From assembly GCF_017312365.1 (NCBI RefSeq), contig NZ_BLJI01000012.1:1-64000 (forward strand): a stretch of DNA of 64,000 bases, written 5' to 3'. The position numbers were made by a program, and so were the translations under genes. This DNA comes from Chroococcus sp. FPU101. Lineage in GTDB: Bacteria > Cyanobacteriota > Cyanobacteriia > Cyanobacteriales > Microcystaceae. Shown one piece after another: positions 28,935 through 37,012 of the stretch. Numbering within the stretch: the stretch's first letter is position 1; each line of letters opens with the position of its first letter. Below the pieces are notes generated by a model. It was given only the letters and a program-made list of their open reading frames with translations, made no database searches and was not told the origin of the DNA.

Positions 28935-29780
28935 ATGAGCATTTCGATTCAATGGTATCCTGGCCATATTTCTAAGGCTGAGAAAAATCTTAAAGAACAA
29001 TTAAAACTCGTTGATGTGGTTCTAGAAGTCCGCGATGCTAGAATTCCGCTTGCGTCGGGTCATCCACAGGTCAAAAACTGGATTGGTAGTAAACCTCGTA
29101 TTTTGATTCTAAACCGACTGGATATGATTCCAGAGTCGATACGCCAAGATTGGTCAATATGGTTTCGTAAACAGGGTGAAATTCCTTATTTTACTAATGC
29201 GAAAGAGGGTCAAGGTATTAAAGCAATTAGTAAAGCAGCGCAAGAAGTTGGAGTAGAAATTAATGCTAAACGAAAATCACGGGGGCTATTACCTCGTCCT
29301 GTTCGCGCTGTCGTGATCGGCTTGCCAAACGTCGGAAAATCTGCTATAATTAACCGCCTTCTTAATAAAAAAGTTGTAGCCAGTGCGCGTCGTGCGGGGG
29401 TCACTCGTCAGTTACGCTGGGTACGGATTTTGGAGACTTTGGAATTATTAGATTCACCAGGAGTGATCCCTAGTCGCTTAGAGTCTCAAGAAGATGCCGT
29501 TAAGTTAGCGATTTGTGAAGATATTGGCGATGCTGCTTATGATAATCAGAGGGTAGCGGCGGCTTTTGTTGATTTGTTGGTTGAGTTAGAATACGAATCG
29601 ATTTTAAACTCTCGCTATGGTTTGGATGCCTTAACGATGACAGGGGAAGAATATATTTTTCAACTGGCGATGACTCGTTATCAAGAGGATAAGGAAAGAA
29701 CCGCAACACAAATGTTAAATGATTTTCGTAAAGGTTTGATGGGATCAATTCCTCTAGAGTTACCGCCTAGTGATGGATAA
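28935..29780 (+). CDS. ylqF: Ribosome biogenesis GTPase YlqF/RbgA
   Basis: A 281-residue circularly permuted GTPase needed for a late step of 50S subunit assembly. The permuted order is visible: G4 NRLD (60-63), then G1 GLPNVGKS (128-135), then G3 DSPG (172-175). The N-terminal WYPGHISKAEK and the C-terminal helical RNA-binding part are typical. Ends 14 bases inside the convergent Crp/Fnr-type gene. Confidence 0.94.
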   Translation: MSISIQWYPGHISKAEKNLKEQLKLVDVVLEVRDARIPLASGHPQVKNWIGSKPRILILNRLDMIPESIRQDWSIWFRKQGEIPYFTNAKEGQGIKAISKAAQEVGVEINAKRKSRGLLPRPVRAVVIGLPNVGKSAIINRLLNKKVVASARRAGVTRQLRWVRILETLELLDSPGVIPSRLESQEDAVKLAICEDIGDAAYDNQRVAAAFVDLLVELEYESILNSRYGLDALTMTGEEYIFQLAMTRYQEDKERTATQMLNDFRKGLMGSIPLELPPSDG

Positions 29781-30378
29781 TGAGATGACGATCGTTATCT
29801 AGACTAATCAATCCTTGTTTTTGAAAATCACCTAGAAGACGAGTGACAGTAACGCGGGTGGTTCCAATGGCATTAGCGATATTTTGATGAGTAAGACGAA
29901 CTGTTAAGCGAGTTCCTTCATGGATCGATTGTCCCATTTCTTGTTTGAGTAATTCTAAAAGATGCTGTAATCGTTCTTCAACTCGTTTTAATCCCGCAAT
30001 GGCTAATAACGCTTCTGTTTGACGCATCCGTTTTATTACTTGCTGTAAAACGATTTGTGTTAATTGGGCTGAAGACTCAATTTCACTAAGGGAATACCAT
30101 TTTAAATAGACTTCCGATAAAGCTTTTGCCTGATAGGAATCAAGACGCGTTAACCAAAGACCAAAAAAGGCGTTTTGTTGCGCCCAACCTAATAAAATCT
30201 CTTCTCCACTAACCGATAGTTGACTAAACTGCGCTGTGCCTCGATAAACTTGCCAAATTCCTTCTTCAACTAAGGGAATTTGTTCATTCTTGTCATAAAA
30301 ATGTAAGCGGCGACCTTCTGAACTGTCGTCTTTTACGATCTGAGTGGTGTTGTAAGTCAGTAGCATTGTTTCGGTCAC
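29767..30378 (-). CDS. Crp/Fnr-family transcriptional regulator
   Basis: A 203-residue regulator with a shortened cyclic-nucleotide-binding-like barrel (about 20-110) and a C-terminal winged helix whose recognition region THQNIANAIGTTRVTVTRLL closely resembles that of NtcA. The sensor half differs from NtcA and from cAMP receptors: the PGE...RxA phosphate cassette is absent, so the ligand is unknown. The start is GTG at 30376-30378 or the internal ATG at 30364-30366. Overlaps the ylqF 3' end by 14 bases. Confidence 0.85.
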   Translation of the reverse strand: MTETMLLTYNTTQIVKDDSSEGRRLHFYDKNEQIPLVEEGIWQVYRGTAQFSQLSVSGEEILLGWAQQNAFFGLWLTRLDSYQAKALSEVYLKWYSLSEIESSAQLTQIVLQQVIKRMRQTEALLAIAGLKRVEERLQHLLELLKQEMGQSIHEGTRLTVRLTHQNIANAIGTTRVTVTRLLGDFQKQGLISLDNDRHLIIHH

Positions 30379-30568
30379 TATGAGGGCTATTTTCTGCTCA
30401 TACTATAACCTCCCAAGGTAAACGCTAGGTAATTTTTAGTTTAAGTCTTGTTTTTCCTTAAAAAACACAAAATAACCCTGATCTGCTACTTTAATCCTTT
30501 AAACTCATTAACGTTTTAGAACCAGTAAACAGAAAAGGGGTTTTTAATCGGAATTTGTTTAGTTTATT

Positions 30569-31417
30569 TTAGGCTCGTTTTTGCTTTTTCTTCATGAATA
30601 AGCCAGCACCTGCAACCACTGCTAAACCAACCATTGCTGATGGTTCTGGTACTGATGTTGGGATGATTGTTACAACAATTGAAGTACCAGATAAAGTCGT
30701 TAAACCTGTCACTCCATCTCCCGCAACGGGATCACCGCTTCTGGTTCCATCGTCTGGCAGTGTTTGGGAGGTAATTTCATATTCTACTTCGTAATAGGCA
30801 ATACCAGGATCACCTGCTGCACCTAGCCAACCTCTACCACTGAAAATGATGGGCGCACCTGCTAGGATCTGCTCAACTGAGTTTTGTAGATTGACTTCTG
30901 TTAGATAGAAGTTCAACTGATTATTTGTTCCATTGGATAATCTCAATAAGAAATTGTCACTAAACAAATTACCAGGAACAATATTGGGATTTGCCAGTGG
31001 ATCATTAGGAGGCTCAAATCCGCCGTTAACTTCACTTAATTCATTAAAAGTAGTACCATCAAATGAAGTGATCTCACCTGTCTGTCCTTGATAAGCTTGA
31101 AAGCCACCAGAACTAGAACCAACGCTAAACTCGCCAGTTACACCAGGGCGAACATCTTGTCCATTTTTATTGATGACTCGGTTACTCGCGCTAATGCTTG
31201 GAAAACCAGTACCGAATAGAGCATCAGCTAAACCATCTGCACCACCTGCAAATTCACCAGTCGGCAGAGAAATAGCATTGTTGATTTGAAAGGTGGGAAC
31301 AGTAATCGATAGTGTAGCGTTATCAGCAAATTTAGCCGCCGATGCCGCTTCAGACATACCTAGCAAGCCCGCGCTTGCTAGAGATATTGTTAATCCCAAT
31401 GTTTTAAGCTTCATCAT
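30569..31417 (-). CDS. PEP-CTERM sorting-domain protein
   Basis: A 282-residue exported protein. Signal peptide of about 30 residues (LGLTISLASAGLLGMSEAAS, then AKFA); a beta-rich, Gly/Asn/Ser-rich body with no recognised domain; and a C-terminal PEP-CTERM tail, VPEPSAMVGLAVVAGAGLF followed by the basic KKKQKR. Such tails are processed by an exosortase, which is not in this window. ATG at 31415-31417 is preferred to the TTG three codons upstream. Probably a surface or matrix protein; its upstream region is the long spacer shared with the response regulator gene. Confidence 0.88.
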   Translation of the reverse strand: MMKLKTLGLTISLASAGLLGMSEAASAAKFADNATLSITVPTFQINNAISLPTGEFAGGADGLADALFGTGFPSISASNRVINKNGQDVRPGVTGEFSVGSSSGGFQAYQGQTGEITSFDGTTFNELSEVNGGFEPPNDPLANPNIVPGNLFSDNFLLRLSNGTNNQLNFYLTEVNLQNSVEQILAGAPIIFSGRGWLGAAGDPGIAYYEVEYEITSQTLPDDGTRSGDPVAGDGVTGLTTLSGTSIVVTIIPTSVPEPSAMVGLAVVAGAGLFMKKKQKRA

Positions 31418-31690
31418 TTTTACCAACGGTATTTTAAGCAGAATGAATAATTGTTGAGTCGATGATAATCGTTTTATTCAAATTATGCAAGGGTTTGGCT
31501 TATCTTTTCCAAAATTTATGAAGTATCCTCATTCACGCTACGGTAAACGGGTTAACTTTGTATGGAAAAATACTTTTTTAAAGGTTAGGTACCATTCATA
31601 ACTTGTTTTTTTACATTATCAAACTCATTATTTTTGTATTGACTAGGCTGTCTTCAACTGAATTTTATCAGTAATTTCTCTTATACAGTC

Positions 31691-31710
31691 TTTATGTATC
31701 GATACATAAA
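31691..31710. promoter_or_regulatory. Perfect 20-base palindrome, candidate operator
   Basis: TTTATGTATC is followed directly by its reverse complement GATACATAAA. It lies in the 580-base divergent spacer between the PEP-CTERM gene (start 31417, minus) and the response regulator gene (start 31998, plus), 274 and 287 bases from the two starts. Perfect symmetry without a loop suits a dimeric DNA-binding protein rather than a hairpin. Confidence 0.5.
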
Positions 31711-31914
31711 AGGTTCTTTTTTTGAACGTTTCCTAAAAATTTATCTTTAGAAACAAGATTTGATACGCCGTTAAGCTAATTTTTTAAAAATTTGTTACAT
31801 TTTTAGCGATGATTTTCACTAAATATGGCACAGTCATCAACTGTTTTAAGAAACATTACATATTCTTTACTAAGCGCACGCTTTATGCAGTATCTTGCTT
31901 ACCTATTTTGGTTC

Positions 31915-31937
31915 AACGTGAGACATGACATCACGTT
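31915..31937. promoter_or_regulatory. Inverted repeat upstream of response regulator gene
   Basis: AACGTG (31915-31920) and CACGTT (31932-31937) with an 11-base spacer lie 60 bases before the response regulator start. Spacing places like faces of the two half-sites about 1.6 helical turns apart. Apart from this and the palindrome at 31691, the 31418-31997 spacer shows only AT-rich sequence. Confidence 0.4.
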
Positions 31938-31997
31938 AAAGTGAGTTACAAAGACCGCTAAAATTCTAAGGAAACATTGTCACAGAATTAAAGTTTT

Positions 31998-32723
31998 ATG
32001 AAAATCCTAATCATTGAAGATGATGAACGCATTGCCGATGCTCTCGTTGAAGACTTAACCGACCAAAAATATGTAGTTGAGTTGGCAGGTGATGGACAAT
32101 TGGGTTGGGAATTAGCCGATGCTTTGGTTTATGACCTAATTCTGCTCGATGTCATGTTACCGAAATTGGATGGTTTTAATGTTTGTAAACGTCTGCGTTC
32201 TAAAGGTTGCCAAACTCCCATTCTGATGTTAACAGCACGGGATACGGTATCCGATCGCGTTCTGGGTCTTGATGCAGGGGCAGATGATTATTTAGTCAAA
32301 CCTTTTAATCTTGAGGAACTATCAGCCCGAATTCGTGCCTTATTGCGTCGCGGTAATACAACCTTACCACCAGTTTTGGAATGGGGAAACCTACAACTCA
32401 ATCCCAGTACCTGTGAGGTATCTTATCAGTCTCAACCTATTAATCTTAGCCCCAAAGAGTATCAGCTTCTTGAACTATTCTTACGTCATGGAACGCGAGT
32501 CTTTAGCCGTACTCAAATTATCGACCATCTTTGGACATTTGACGAACCGCCCGAAGAATCAACCGTTAAGGTACATATTAGGAGTCTTCGGCAAAAACTA
32601 AAATCAGTTGGCGCACCCGAAGATTTAATCGAAACGGTTTATGGTTTAGGCTATCGGATAAACCGTTATCCTAATTTAAGCGGTGTGAGAAGTGTCAATC
32701 TTTTTTGTTCGTTGATAGGATAG
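31998..32723 (+). CDS. OmpR-family response regulator (orphan)
   Basis: A 241-residue two-component regulator: receiver domain 1-120 with acidic pocket EDD (7-9), phospho-acceptor Asp51 and Lys101, and a winged-helix DNA-binding domain about 130-225 (LSPKEYQLLELFL, STVKVHIRSLRQKL, GLGYRIN). No histidine kinase gene is adjacent. The last 15 residues (NLSGVRSVNLFCSLIG) extend past the usual end and look like random read-on, so a longer ancestor may have been cut by a frameshift. First gene of a tight nine-gene run; the next starts seven bases later. Confidence 0.92.
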   Translation: MKILIIEDDERIADALVEDLTDQKYVVELAGDGQLGWELADALVYDLILLDVMLPKLDGFNVCKRLRSKGCQTPILMLTARDTVSDRVLGLDAGADDYLVKPFNLEELSARIRALLRRGNTTLPPVLEWGNLQLNPSTCEVSYQSQPINLSPKEYQLLELFLRHGTRVFSRTQIIDHLWTFDEPPEESTVKVHIRSLRQKLKSVGAPEDLIETVYGLGYRINRYPNLSGVRSVNLFCSLIG

Positions 32724-32730
32724 ATGATTA

Positions 32731-33816
32731 ATGTCTCGACCCACTTTATATGTAGCAGTGACTAATCATGGTTTTGGTCATGCGGTTCGTACTGCTTCAG
32801 TTGTTGCTGCTATTAGTAGGCTTAACCCTGATATCTTACCGATTTTAGTCACGACTGCTCCACATTGGTTACTAGAATCATATATTGAGTCCGATTTTAT
32901 CCAAAGACATCGCGGGTTTGATGTGGGTGTCATTCAGTCTGATAGTTTAAAGATGGATAAAGACGCAACGAAAGAAAAGTTACAACAGATGAAGGCTCAG
33001 GCTCGTTCTATCATTGCTAGTGAGGTCAATTTTGTCCGCACGAACCGAGTTAGCTTAATCTTAGCTGATATTCCCCCGTTAGCCGCACCTTTAGCCAAAG
33101 CAGCAGATATTCCCTGTTGGATGATGAGTAATTTTGGTTGGGATTTTATTTACCAAGATTGGGGCGAGGATTTTCAAGATATCGTAGATTGGATTAGACA
33201 ATGTTATCAGCAATGCGATCGCTTATTTCGTTTGCCGTTGTCTGAACCGATGTCAGCTTTTCCGAATATTGTTGATGTCGGGTTAACGGGAGGAAACCCC
33301 CGCTATCGTGAAACCGAATTAAGATCACATTTTAATCTGTCTGCACCCAAAGAAAAAACGATTTTACTCACCTTTGGGGGTTTAGGATTAGAACAAATTC
33401 CATATCACAATTTACAAAATTTTCCCGAATGGCAATTTATCACTTTTGATCGTAATGTTCCTTCGTTACAAAACTTAATTCAAGTGACCGAACATCACTA
33501 TCGTCCAGTAGATTTTATGCCGTTTTGTGGACGCGTCATTTCTAAACCCGGTTTTAGTACCTTTTCCGAAGCATTGCGACAAAATATCCCTATTGTGTCT
33601 CTTACACGAGATGATTTTGCGGAGTCTCATTTTCTCTTAGAAGGAATCCGAAATTATACTCATCATCAAATTCTGACTCCAGACGAATTTTTTCACGGAA
33701 ACTGGGATTTTTTATTAGATACACCTATACCACCTCGGCAAAATATATCATTAGACAGAAATGGTTCAGAAACAATAGCCAAAGCCGTTGTAGACTATTT
33801 TCATTCGTCTCCTTGA
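32731..33816 (+). CDS. GT-B-fold glycosyltransferase-like protein
   Basis: A 361-residue protein with the MurG/GT1-like architecture. The N-terminal half begins YVAVTNHGFGHAVRT, the glycine/His loop typical of these enzymes; the C-terminal half carries LTFGGLG and ISKPGFSTFSEALRQNIPIV, the nucleotide-sugar site. The N-terminal pattern also occurs in arabinokinase-fused proteins. Donor and acceptor unknown. Start seven bases after the response regulator stop; next gene nine bases later. Confidence 0.82.
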   Translation: MSRPTLYVAVTNHGFGHAVRTASVVAAISRLNPDILPILVTTAPHWLLESYIESDFIQRHRGFDVGVIQSDSLKMDKDATKEKLQQMKAQARSIIASEVNFVRTNRVSLILADIPPLAAPLAKAADIPCWMMSNFGWDFIYQDWGEDFQDIVDWIRQCYQQCDRLFRLPLSEPMSAFPNIVDVGLTGGNPRYRETELRSHFNLSAPKEKTILLTFGGLGLEQIPYHNLQNFPEWQFITFDRNVPSLQNLIQVTEHHYRPVDFMPFCGRVISKPGFSTFSEALRQNIPIVSLTRDDFAESHFLLEGIRNYTHHQILTPDEFFHGNWDFLLDTPIPPRQNISLDRNGSETIAKAVVDYFHSSP

Positions 33817-33825
33817 CAAGCCATA

Positions 33826-34467
33826 ATGGAAGATAGCGAGCAATTACTGGGGATAGGCTCAACCATAAATCATATGACAGCAGCAGTGTTTGATACTGTT
33901 TCAGAACTACATGAAAAAGTTCATCCAATCAACCTAACCGACTATCATCAATCGATTCCATCCGAACTATCTAAAATAGAAGAAACACCAAGTGTTAGTC
34001 TGCCCTCTTCTGTAACGATACAACTAACAGCCCAAGATATTCGAGATGTCATGGAACAGCAGAAACAACAGGGTTATCTACTGACAACAAAACTTAATAT
34101 TTTATTTGTGGTTAATGGCGCATTGTTGACCAGTTTAACCATTTCTCGTTTAATCTCTTATTTTAGTCCTTTTAGTATTGGAGAAATTATTGGTTTTTTA
34201 GTCAATTTTACTTTATTAATCAATGCGTTTTTACCCCGTCAGGTTGCTGTTAGTCCTAATTTAGAAGATCACAAGTTTTTGGAACGGTATTTATTACTGT
34301 CTCCAGAGGAATATCAACTTAAAATGATGGCGAATCAGATTGCCACCTATAATACTAACAAGCAGCGTCTTGATGACATTTCTCAGACACTCACCTATGC
34401 AGCCTATGTAACTTGGATGATTGCTTTAATATTGCTGTTACATATGGTTTCATCTTATTTTGTTTAA
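33826..34467 (+). CDS. Unrecognised membrane protein
   Basis: A 213-residue protein I do not recognise. Residues 1-85 are soluble and polar; LNILFVVNGALLTSLTISRLI (about 91-111) and FSIGEIIGFLVNFTLLINAFL (about 116-136) form a two-helix hairpin; a cytoplasmic-like helical segment follows (LSPEEYQLKMMANQIATYN), and the protein ends with a third hydrophobic helix at the extreme C-terminus. The build recalls small membrane anchors or sensors. Nine bases after the glycosyltransferase gene and three bases before the acidic protein gene. Confidence 0.75.
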   Translation: MEDSEQLLGIGSTINHMTAAVFDTVSELHEKVHPINLTDYHQSIPSELSKIEETPSVSLPSSVTIQLTAQDIRDVMEQQKQQGYLLTTKLNILFVVNGALLTSLTISRLISYFSPFSIGEIIGFLVNFTLLINAFLPRQVAVSPNLEDHKFLERYLLLSPEEYQLKMMANQIATYNTNKQRLDDISQTLTYAAYVTWMIALILLLHMVSSYFV

Positions 34468-34470
34468 ACT

Positions 34471-34797
34471 ATGAATCAATCCAGCCCATCTGATATAGAA
34501 CAAAATCAACCTACATCATCTTCTGTTGAGGAGGAAAATAGTACCTCAGCAGAAGATCCTATCATAGAAGAGAAATCGAGTATCCGTATCGAAATTCCTG
34601 AACCCGATGCCGATAATATTACTGTTCTAACCCATAAGTTACCCAATAAGCCGATTTTACCCTGGAATCACTACGACTCACCTTGGGAAGGTAGTGAGAC
34701 AGAACACGAGAATAAAGAGTTACCAGAAGATAATGCAATTGACAACACGACCTTAACTGACCCCTCATCTGATGAAATCAATAATCATCAGGATTAG
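34471..34797 (+). CDS. Acidic low-complexity protein, unknown function
   Basis: A 108-residue, very acidic protein rich in Ser, Glu, Asp and Asn, predicted disordered apart from a short hydrophobic island (ITVLTHKLPNKPILPWNHY, about 51-69). No signal peptide or recognised domain. Its TAG (34795-34797) is followed at once, in the same frame, by the ATG of the Ntox33-like gene, so the two could be an old single protein split by one stop codon, or two coupled genes. Confidence 0.6.
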   Translation: MNQSSPSDIEQNQPTSSSVEEENSTSAEDPIIEEKSSIRIEIPEPDADNITVLTHKLPNKPILPWNHYDSPWEGSETEHENKELPEDNAIDNTTLTDPSSDEINNHQD

Positions 34798-35037
34798 ATG
34801 ACAGACTTTGAACCTAAAGGGAAAGATAGCGAAAGAAACTGGAGACAAGATAAATTACTGACTCGTATTGAAATTGCTAGACTCAAACAAGCAGGTATTG
34901 ATATTCATGAACTTAAAGGAAAGTACAAGGCTTCTCAAAAAGATTTATACAAGGACAGTGAAGGAAATATTTACATTAAACCTAAAGATGGTCAATCTAT
35001 AGGTGAAGAAACAGGATTTAACATCAATGATTTTTGA
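34798..35037 (+). CDS. Free-standing Ntox33-like polymorphic toxin domain
   Basis: A 79-residue protein whose core (LTRIEIARLKQAGIDIHELKG, then KDLYKDSEGNIYIKPKDG and GEETGFNINDF) matches the pattern of the Ntox33 polymorphic-toxin domain as I know it, normally found at the C-terminus of large secreted toxins. Here it stands alone without a delivery module. An AGGA ribosome site lies five to eight bases upstream of the ATG, inside the previous gene. The DUF4279 gene begins 12 bases downstream, in the place expected for an immunity gene. Enzymatic activity of the family is not known to me. Confidence 0.68.
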   Translation: MTDFEPKGKDSERNWRQDKLLTRIEIARLKQAGIDIHELKGKYKASQKDLYKDSEGNIYIKPKDGQSIGEETGFNINDF

Positions 35038-35049
35038 GGTCTTATTTTT

Positions 35050-35502
35050 ATGAAATCTGAAATATTAGTATCTTTAACTTTAACTGGATTAGATTTAAAA
35101 CCAGATAAAATTACAGATAAGTTAAGAATTAATCCTAGCAAAATTTGGTATAAAGGAGATTTGATTTATCCTAAAGGTAAAATTTGTTATTCAAATAATG
35201 GATGGAGTTTAAAGTCAAATTTAGAATCATCAAGTGAACTAGAAGAGCATATTCAATCAATTTTTAAGCAGCTTCAGCCTGTTTGGTCAGTTTTAAAAAA
35301 TCTCTGTTCTCTTTATCAAACTGAAATAAATTGTGTTGTCTATGTTAGTGAACAAGTCCCAAGTATCCATTTCAATCCAGAAATTATAAAACAAATTCAT
35401 CAATTAAATGCTGCACTTGATGTTGATCTTTATGTGTTACCAGAAAATTTATCACAAAATGAACAACAATTATTAAGCCATGATAATGTATCCCTAGTCT
35501 AG
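35050..35502 (+). CDS. DUF4279 protein, candidate immunity protein
   Basis: A 150-residue soluble protein with the DUF4279 pattern: LTGLDLKPDKITDKLRINPSK (a beta-alpha start), WYKGDLIYPKG, NGWSLKSN, an amphipathic helix with ELEEHIQSIFKQLQPVWSVL, and a final LNAALDVDLYVLP strand. DUF4279 proteins are often encoded next to polymorphic toxins and are thought to act as immunity or toxin-related proteins. Base composition is more AT-rich than that of flanking genes, as is common for accessory genes. Two bases before yjbQ-like gene. Confidence 0.72.
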   Translation: MKSEILVSLTLTGLDLKPDKITDKLRINPSKIWYKGDLIYPKGKICYSNNGWSLKSNLESSSELEEHIQSIFKQLQPVWSVLKNLCSLYQTEINCVVYVSEQVPSIHFNPEIIKQIHQLNAALDVDLYVLPENLSQNEQQLLSHDNVSLV

Positions 35503-35504
35503 TT

Positions 35505-35924
35505 ATGAAACAATATCAAAAAGCAATCCGTATTCAAACTCAAGGCAAAAATTTTTCGAGAATAACACCCCAAGTAGAATCTATTGTCTCAGAATCTGGA
35601 ATAGAAACAGGACTTTGTAACCTTTTTATTCGTCATACTTCAGCTTCAATTATTATCCAAGAAAATGCCGACCCTGATGTATTACAAGATTTGGCTAACT
35701 TTTTTAATAAATTAGTTCCAGAAGACGCAACACGCTATCATCATAGTACCGAAGGATTGGACGATATGCCCGCCCATATTCGCTCAGTTCTTACCCATAC
35801 CTCAGAACAAATACCCCTTAACCGAGGTCGTTTGGTGTTAGGAACTTGGCAAGGTATTTATGTTTGGGAACATCGACAACGGTCACATCAACGAGAAATA
35901 ATTGTACATATTAGTGGAATCTAA
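35505..35924 (+). CDS. YjbQ family protein (UPF0047)
   Basis: A 139-residue YjbQ/UPF0047 protein, named secondary thiamine-phosphate synthase from in vitro work. Conserved features are [12 protein letters not shown] with the family histidine, [14 protein letters not shown], and the C-terminal [13 protein letters not shown]. The real role in vivo is uncertain. It is followed four bases later by ridA; together they look like a metabolite-repair pair. Confidence 0.93.
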   Translation: MKQYQKAIRIQTQGKNFSRITPQVESIVSESGIETGLCNLFIRHTSASIIIQENADPDVLQDLANFFNKLVPEDATRYHHSTEGLDDMPAHIRSVLTHTSEQIPLNRGRLVLGTWQGIYVWEHRQRSHQREIIVHISGI

Positions 35925-35928
35925 ATAT

Positions 35929-36318
35929 ATGTCTCATACTGTCATTAAAACAGAAAATGCACCCGCACCAGTTGGGCCTTATAATCAAGCGATCGCAGCA
36001 CAGGGTAAAATGATCTTTATCGCGGGACAAATTCCCCTTGATCCGAAAACAGGTAATATTATTGGTGATAGTGATATCGTCGCGCAAACTACCCAAGTGA
36101 TGACCAATCTTGAGGCAATTTTAACTGAAGCGGGAGCTAGTTGGGATCACGTGGTTAAAACAACAGTTTTTTTGAGTAATCTTGAAAATTTTGGTGCAAT
36201 GAATCAAGTTTATGCAAATTATTTTACAGAAGGAATAGCCCCAGCACGTGCTTGTGTAGAAGTCTCTCGTTTACCGAAAGATGTTTTAGTAGAAATTGAT
36301 TGTATTGCTGTTATCTAA
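35929..36318 (+). CDS. ridA: RidA family reactive imine deaminase
   Basis: A 129-residue RidA/YjgF trimer-forming protein that hydrolyses reactive enamines and imines from PLP enzymes such as threonine dehydratase. Signature residues are [22 protein letters not shown], and the active-site arginine in [19 protein letters not shown]. The ATG at 35929-35931 gives the standard N-terminus; upstream in-frame codons inside the yjbQ gene are not needed. O-methyltransferase gene begins four bases after its stop. Confidence 0.94.
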   Translation: MSHTVIKTENAPAPVGPYNQAIAAQGKMIFIAGQIPLDPKTGNIIGDSDIVAQTTQVMTNLEAILTEAGASWDHVVKTTVFLSNLENFGAMNQVYANYFTEGIAPARACVEVSRLPKDVLVEIDCIAVI

Positions 36319-36322
36319 TTCT

Positions 36323-36994
36323 ATGTCTAAGCAAACGATGGGTTTAAGCCCCGAATTTTATTCATATTATCAATCTATTACCGTTCAAGAACCCGAAATT
36401 CTTAAAAAACTGCGTGAAGAAACCGCCACGCACCCCAGAGCAATTATGCAAATTGCACCCGAACAAGGTCAGTTTTTAGCATTTTTAGTCAAATTAATTG
36501 GAGCAAGAAATACATTAGAAATTGGTATTTTTACGGGTTATAGTTCCTTAGTGACAGCCCTAGCCTTACCGCCAGATGGTAAAATTATTGCTTGCGATGT
36601 GAGTGAGGAATATACAGAAATTGCACGACGTTACTGGCAAGAAGCAGGAGTCTCAAAAAAAATAGATCTACGCATTGCACCTGCTTTAGAAACATTAGAT
36701 CAATTAATTAATTCAGGTTATTCTAACCGTTTCGATTTTGTTTTCATTGATGCTGATAAAGGAAACTATCACAATTATTACGAAAAGTCACTAGAGTTAG
36801 TTAGAGAAGGTGGCATCATAGCGATTGATAATGTATTCTGGGGAGAGAAAGTAGCTGATTTAGAAATACAAGACAATCAAACAAATAAAATTCGTGAATT
36901 CAATCAGAAATTATATGAAGATGAGCGAATTAATTTAAGTGTTGTTCCGATTGCAGATGGTCTAACTCTAGCGATGAAGAAAGGATGTTATTGA
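36323..36994 (+). CDS. Class I SAM-dependent O-methyltransferase (CCoAOMT-like)
   Basis: A 223-residue methyltransferase of the caffeoyl-CoA O-methyltransferase type, as in the broad-specificity cyanobacterial enzyme Slr0095. LEIGIFTGYSSL is motif I binding SAM; DFVFIDADKGNYHNYYE holds the metal-binding aspartate and IAIDNVFWGEKV the following metal ligands. ATG at 36323-36325 is used; the upstream frame overlaps ridA. Last gene of the nine-gene run, 18 bases from the convergent gltS end. Confidence 0.92.
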   Translation: MSKQTMGLSPEFYSYYQSITVQEPEILKKLREETATHPRAIMQIAPEQGQFLAFLVKLIGARNTLEIGIFTGYSSLVTALALPPDGKIIACDVSEEYTEIARRYWQEAGVSKKIDLRIAPALETLDQLINSGYSNRFDFVFIDADKGNYHNYYEKSLELVREGGIIAIDNVFWGEKVADLEIQDNQTNKIREFNQKLYEDERINLSVVPIADGLTLAMKKGCY

Positions 36995-37012
36995 TTCTTC
37001 TACAGATTAGAT

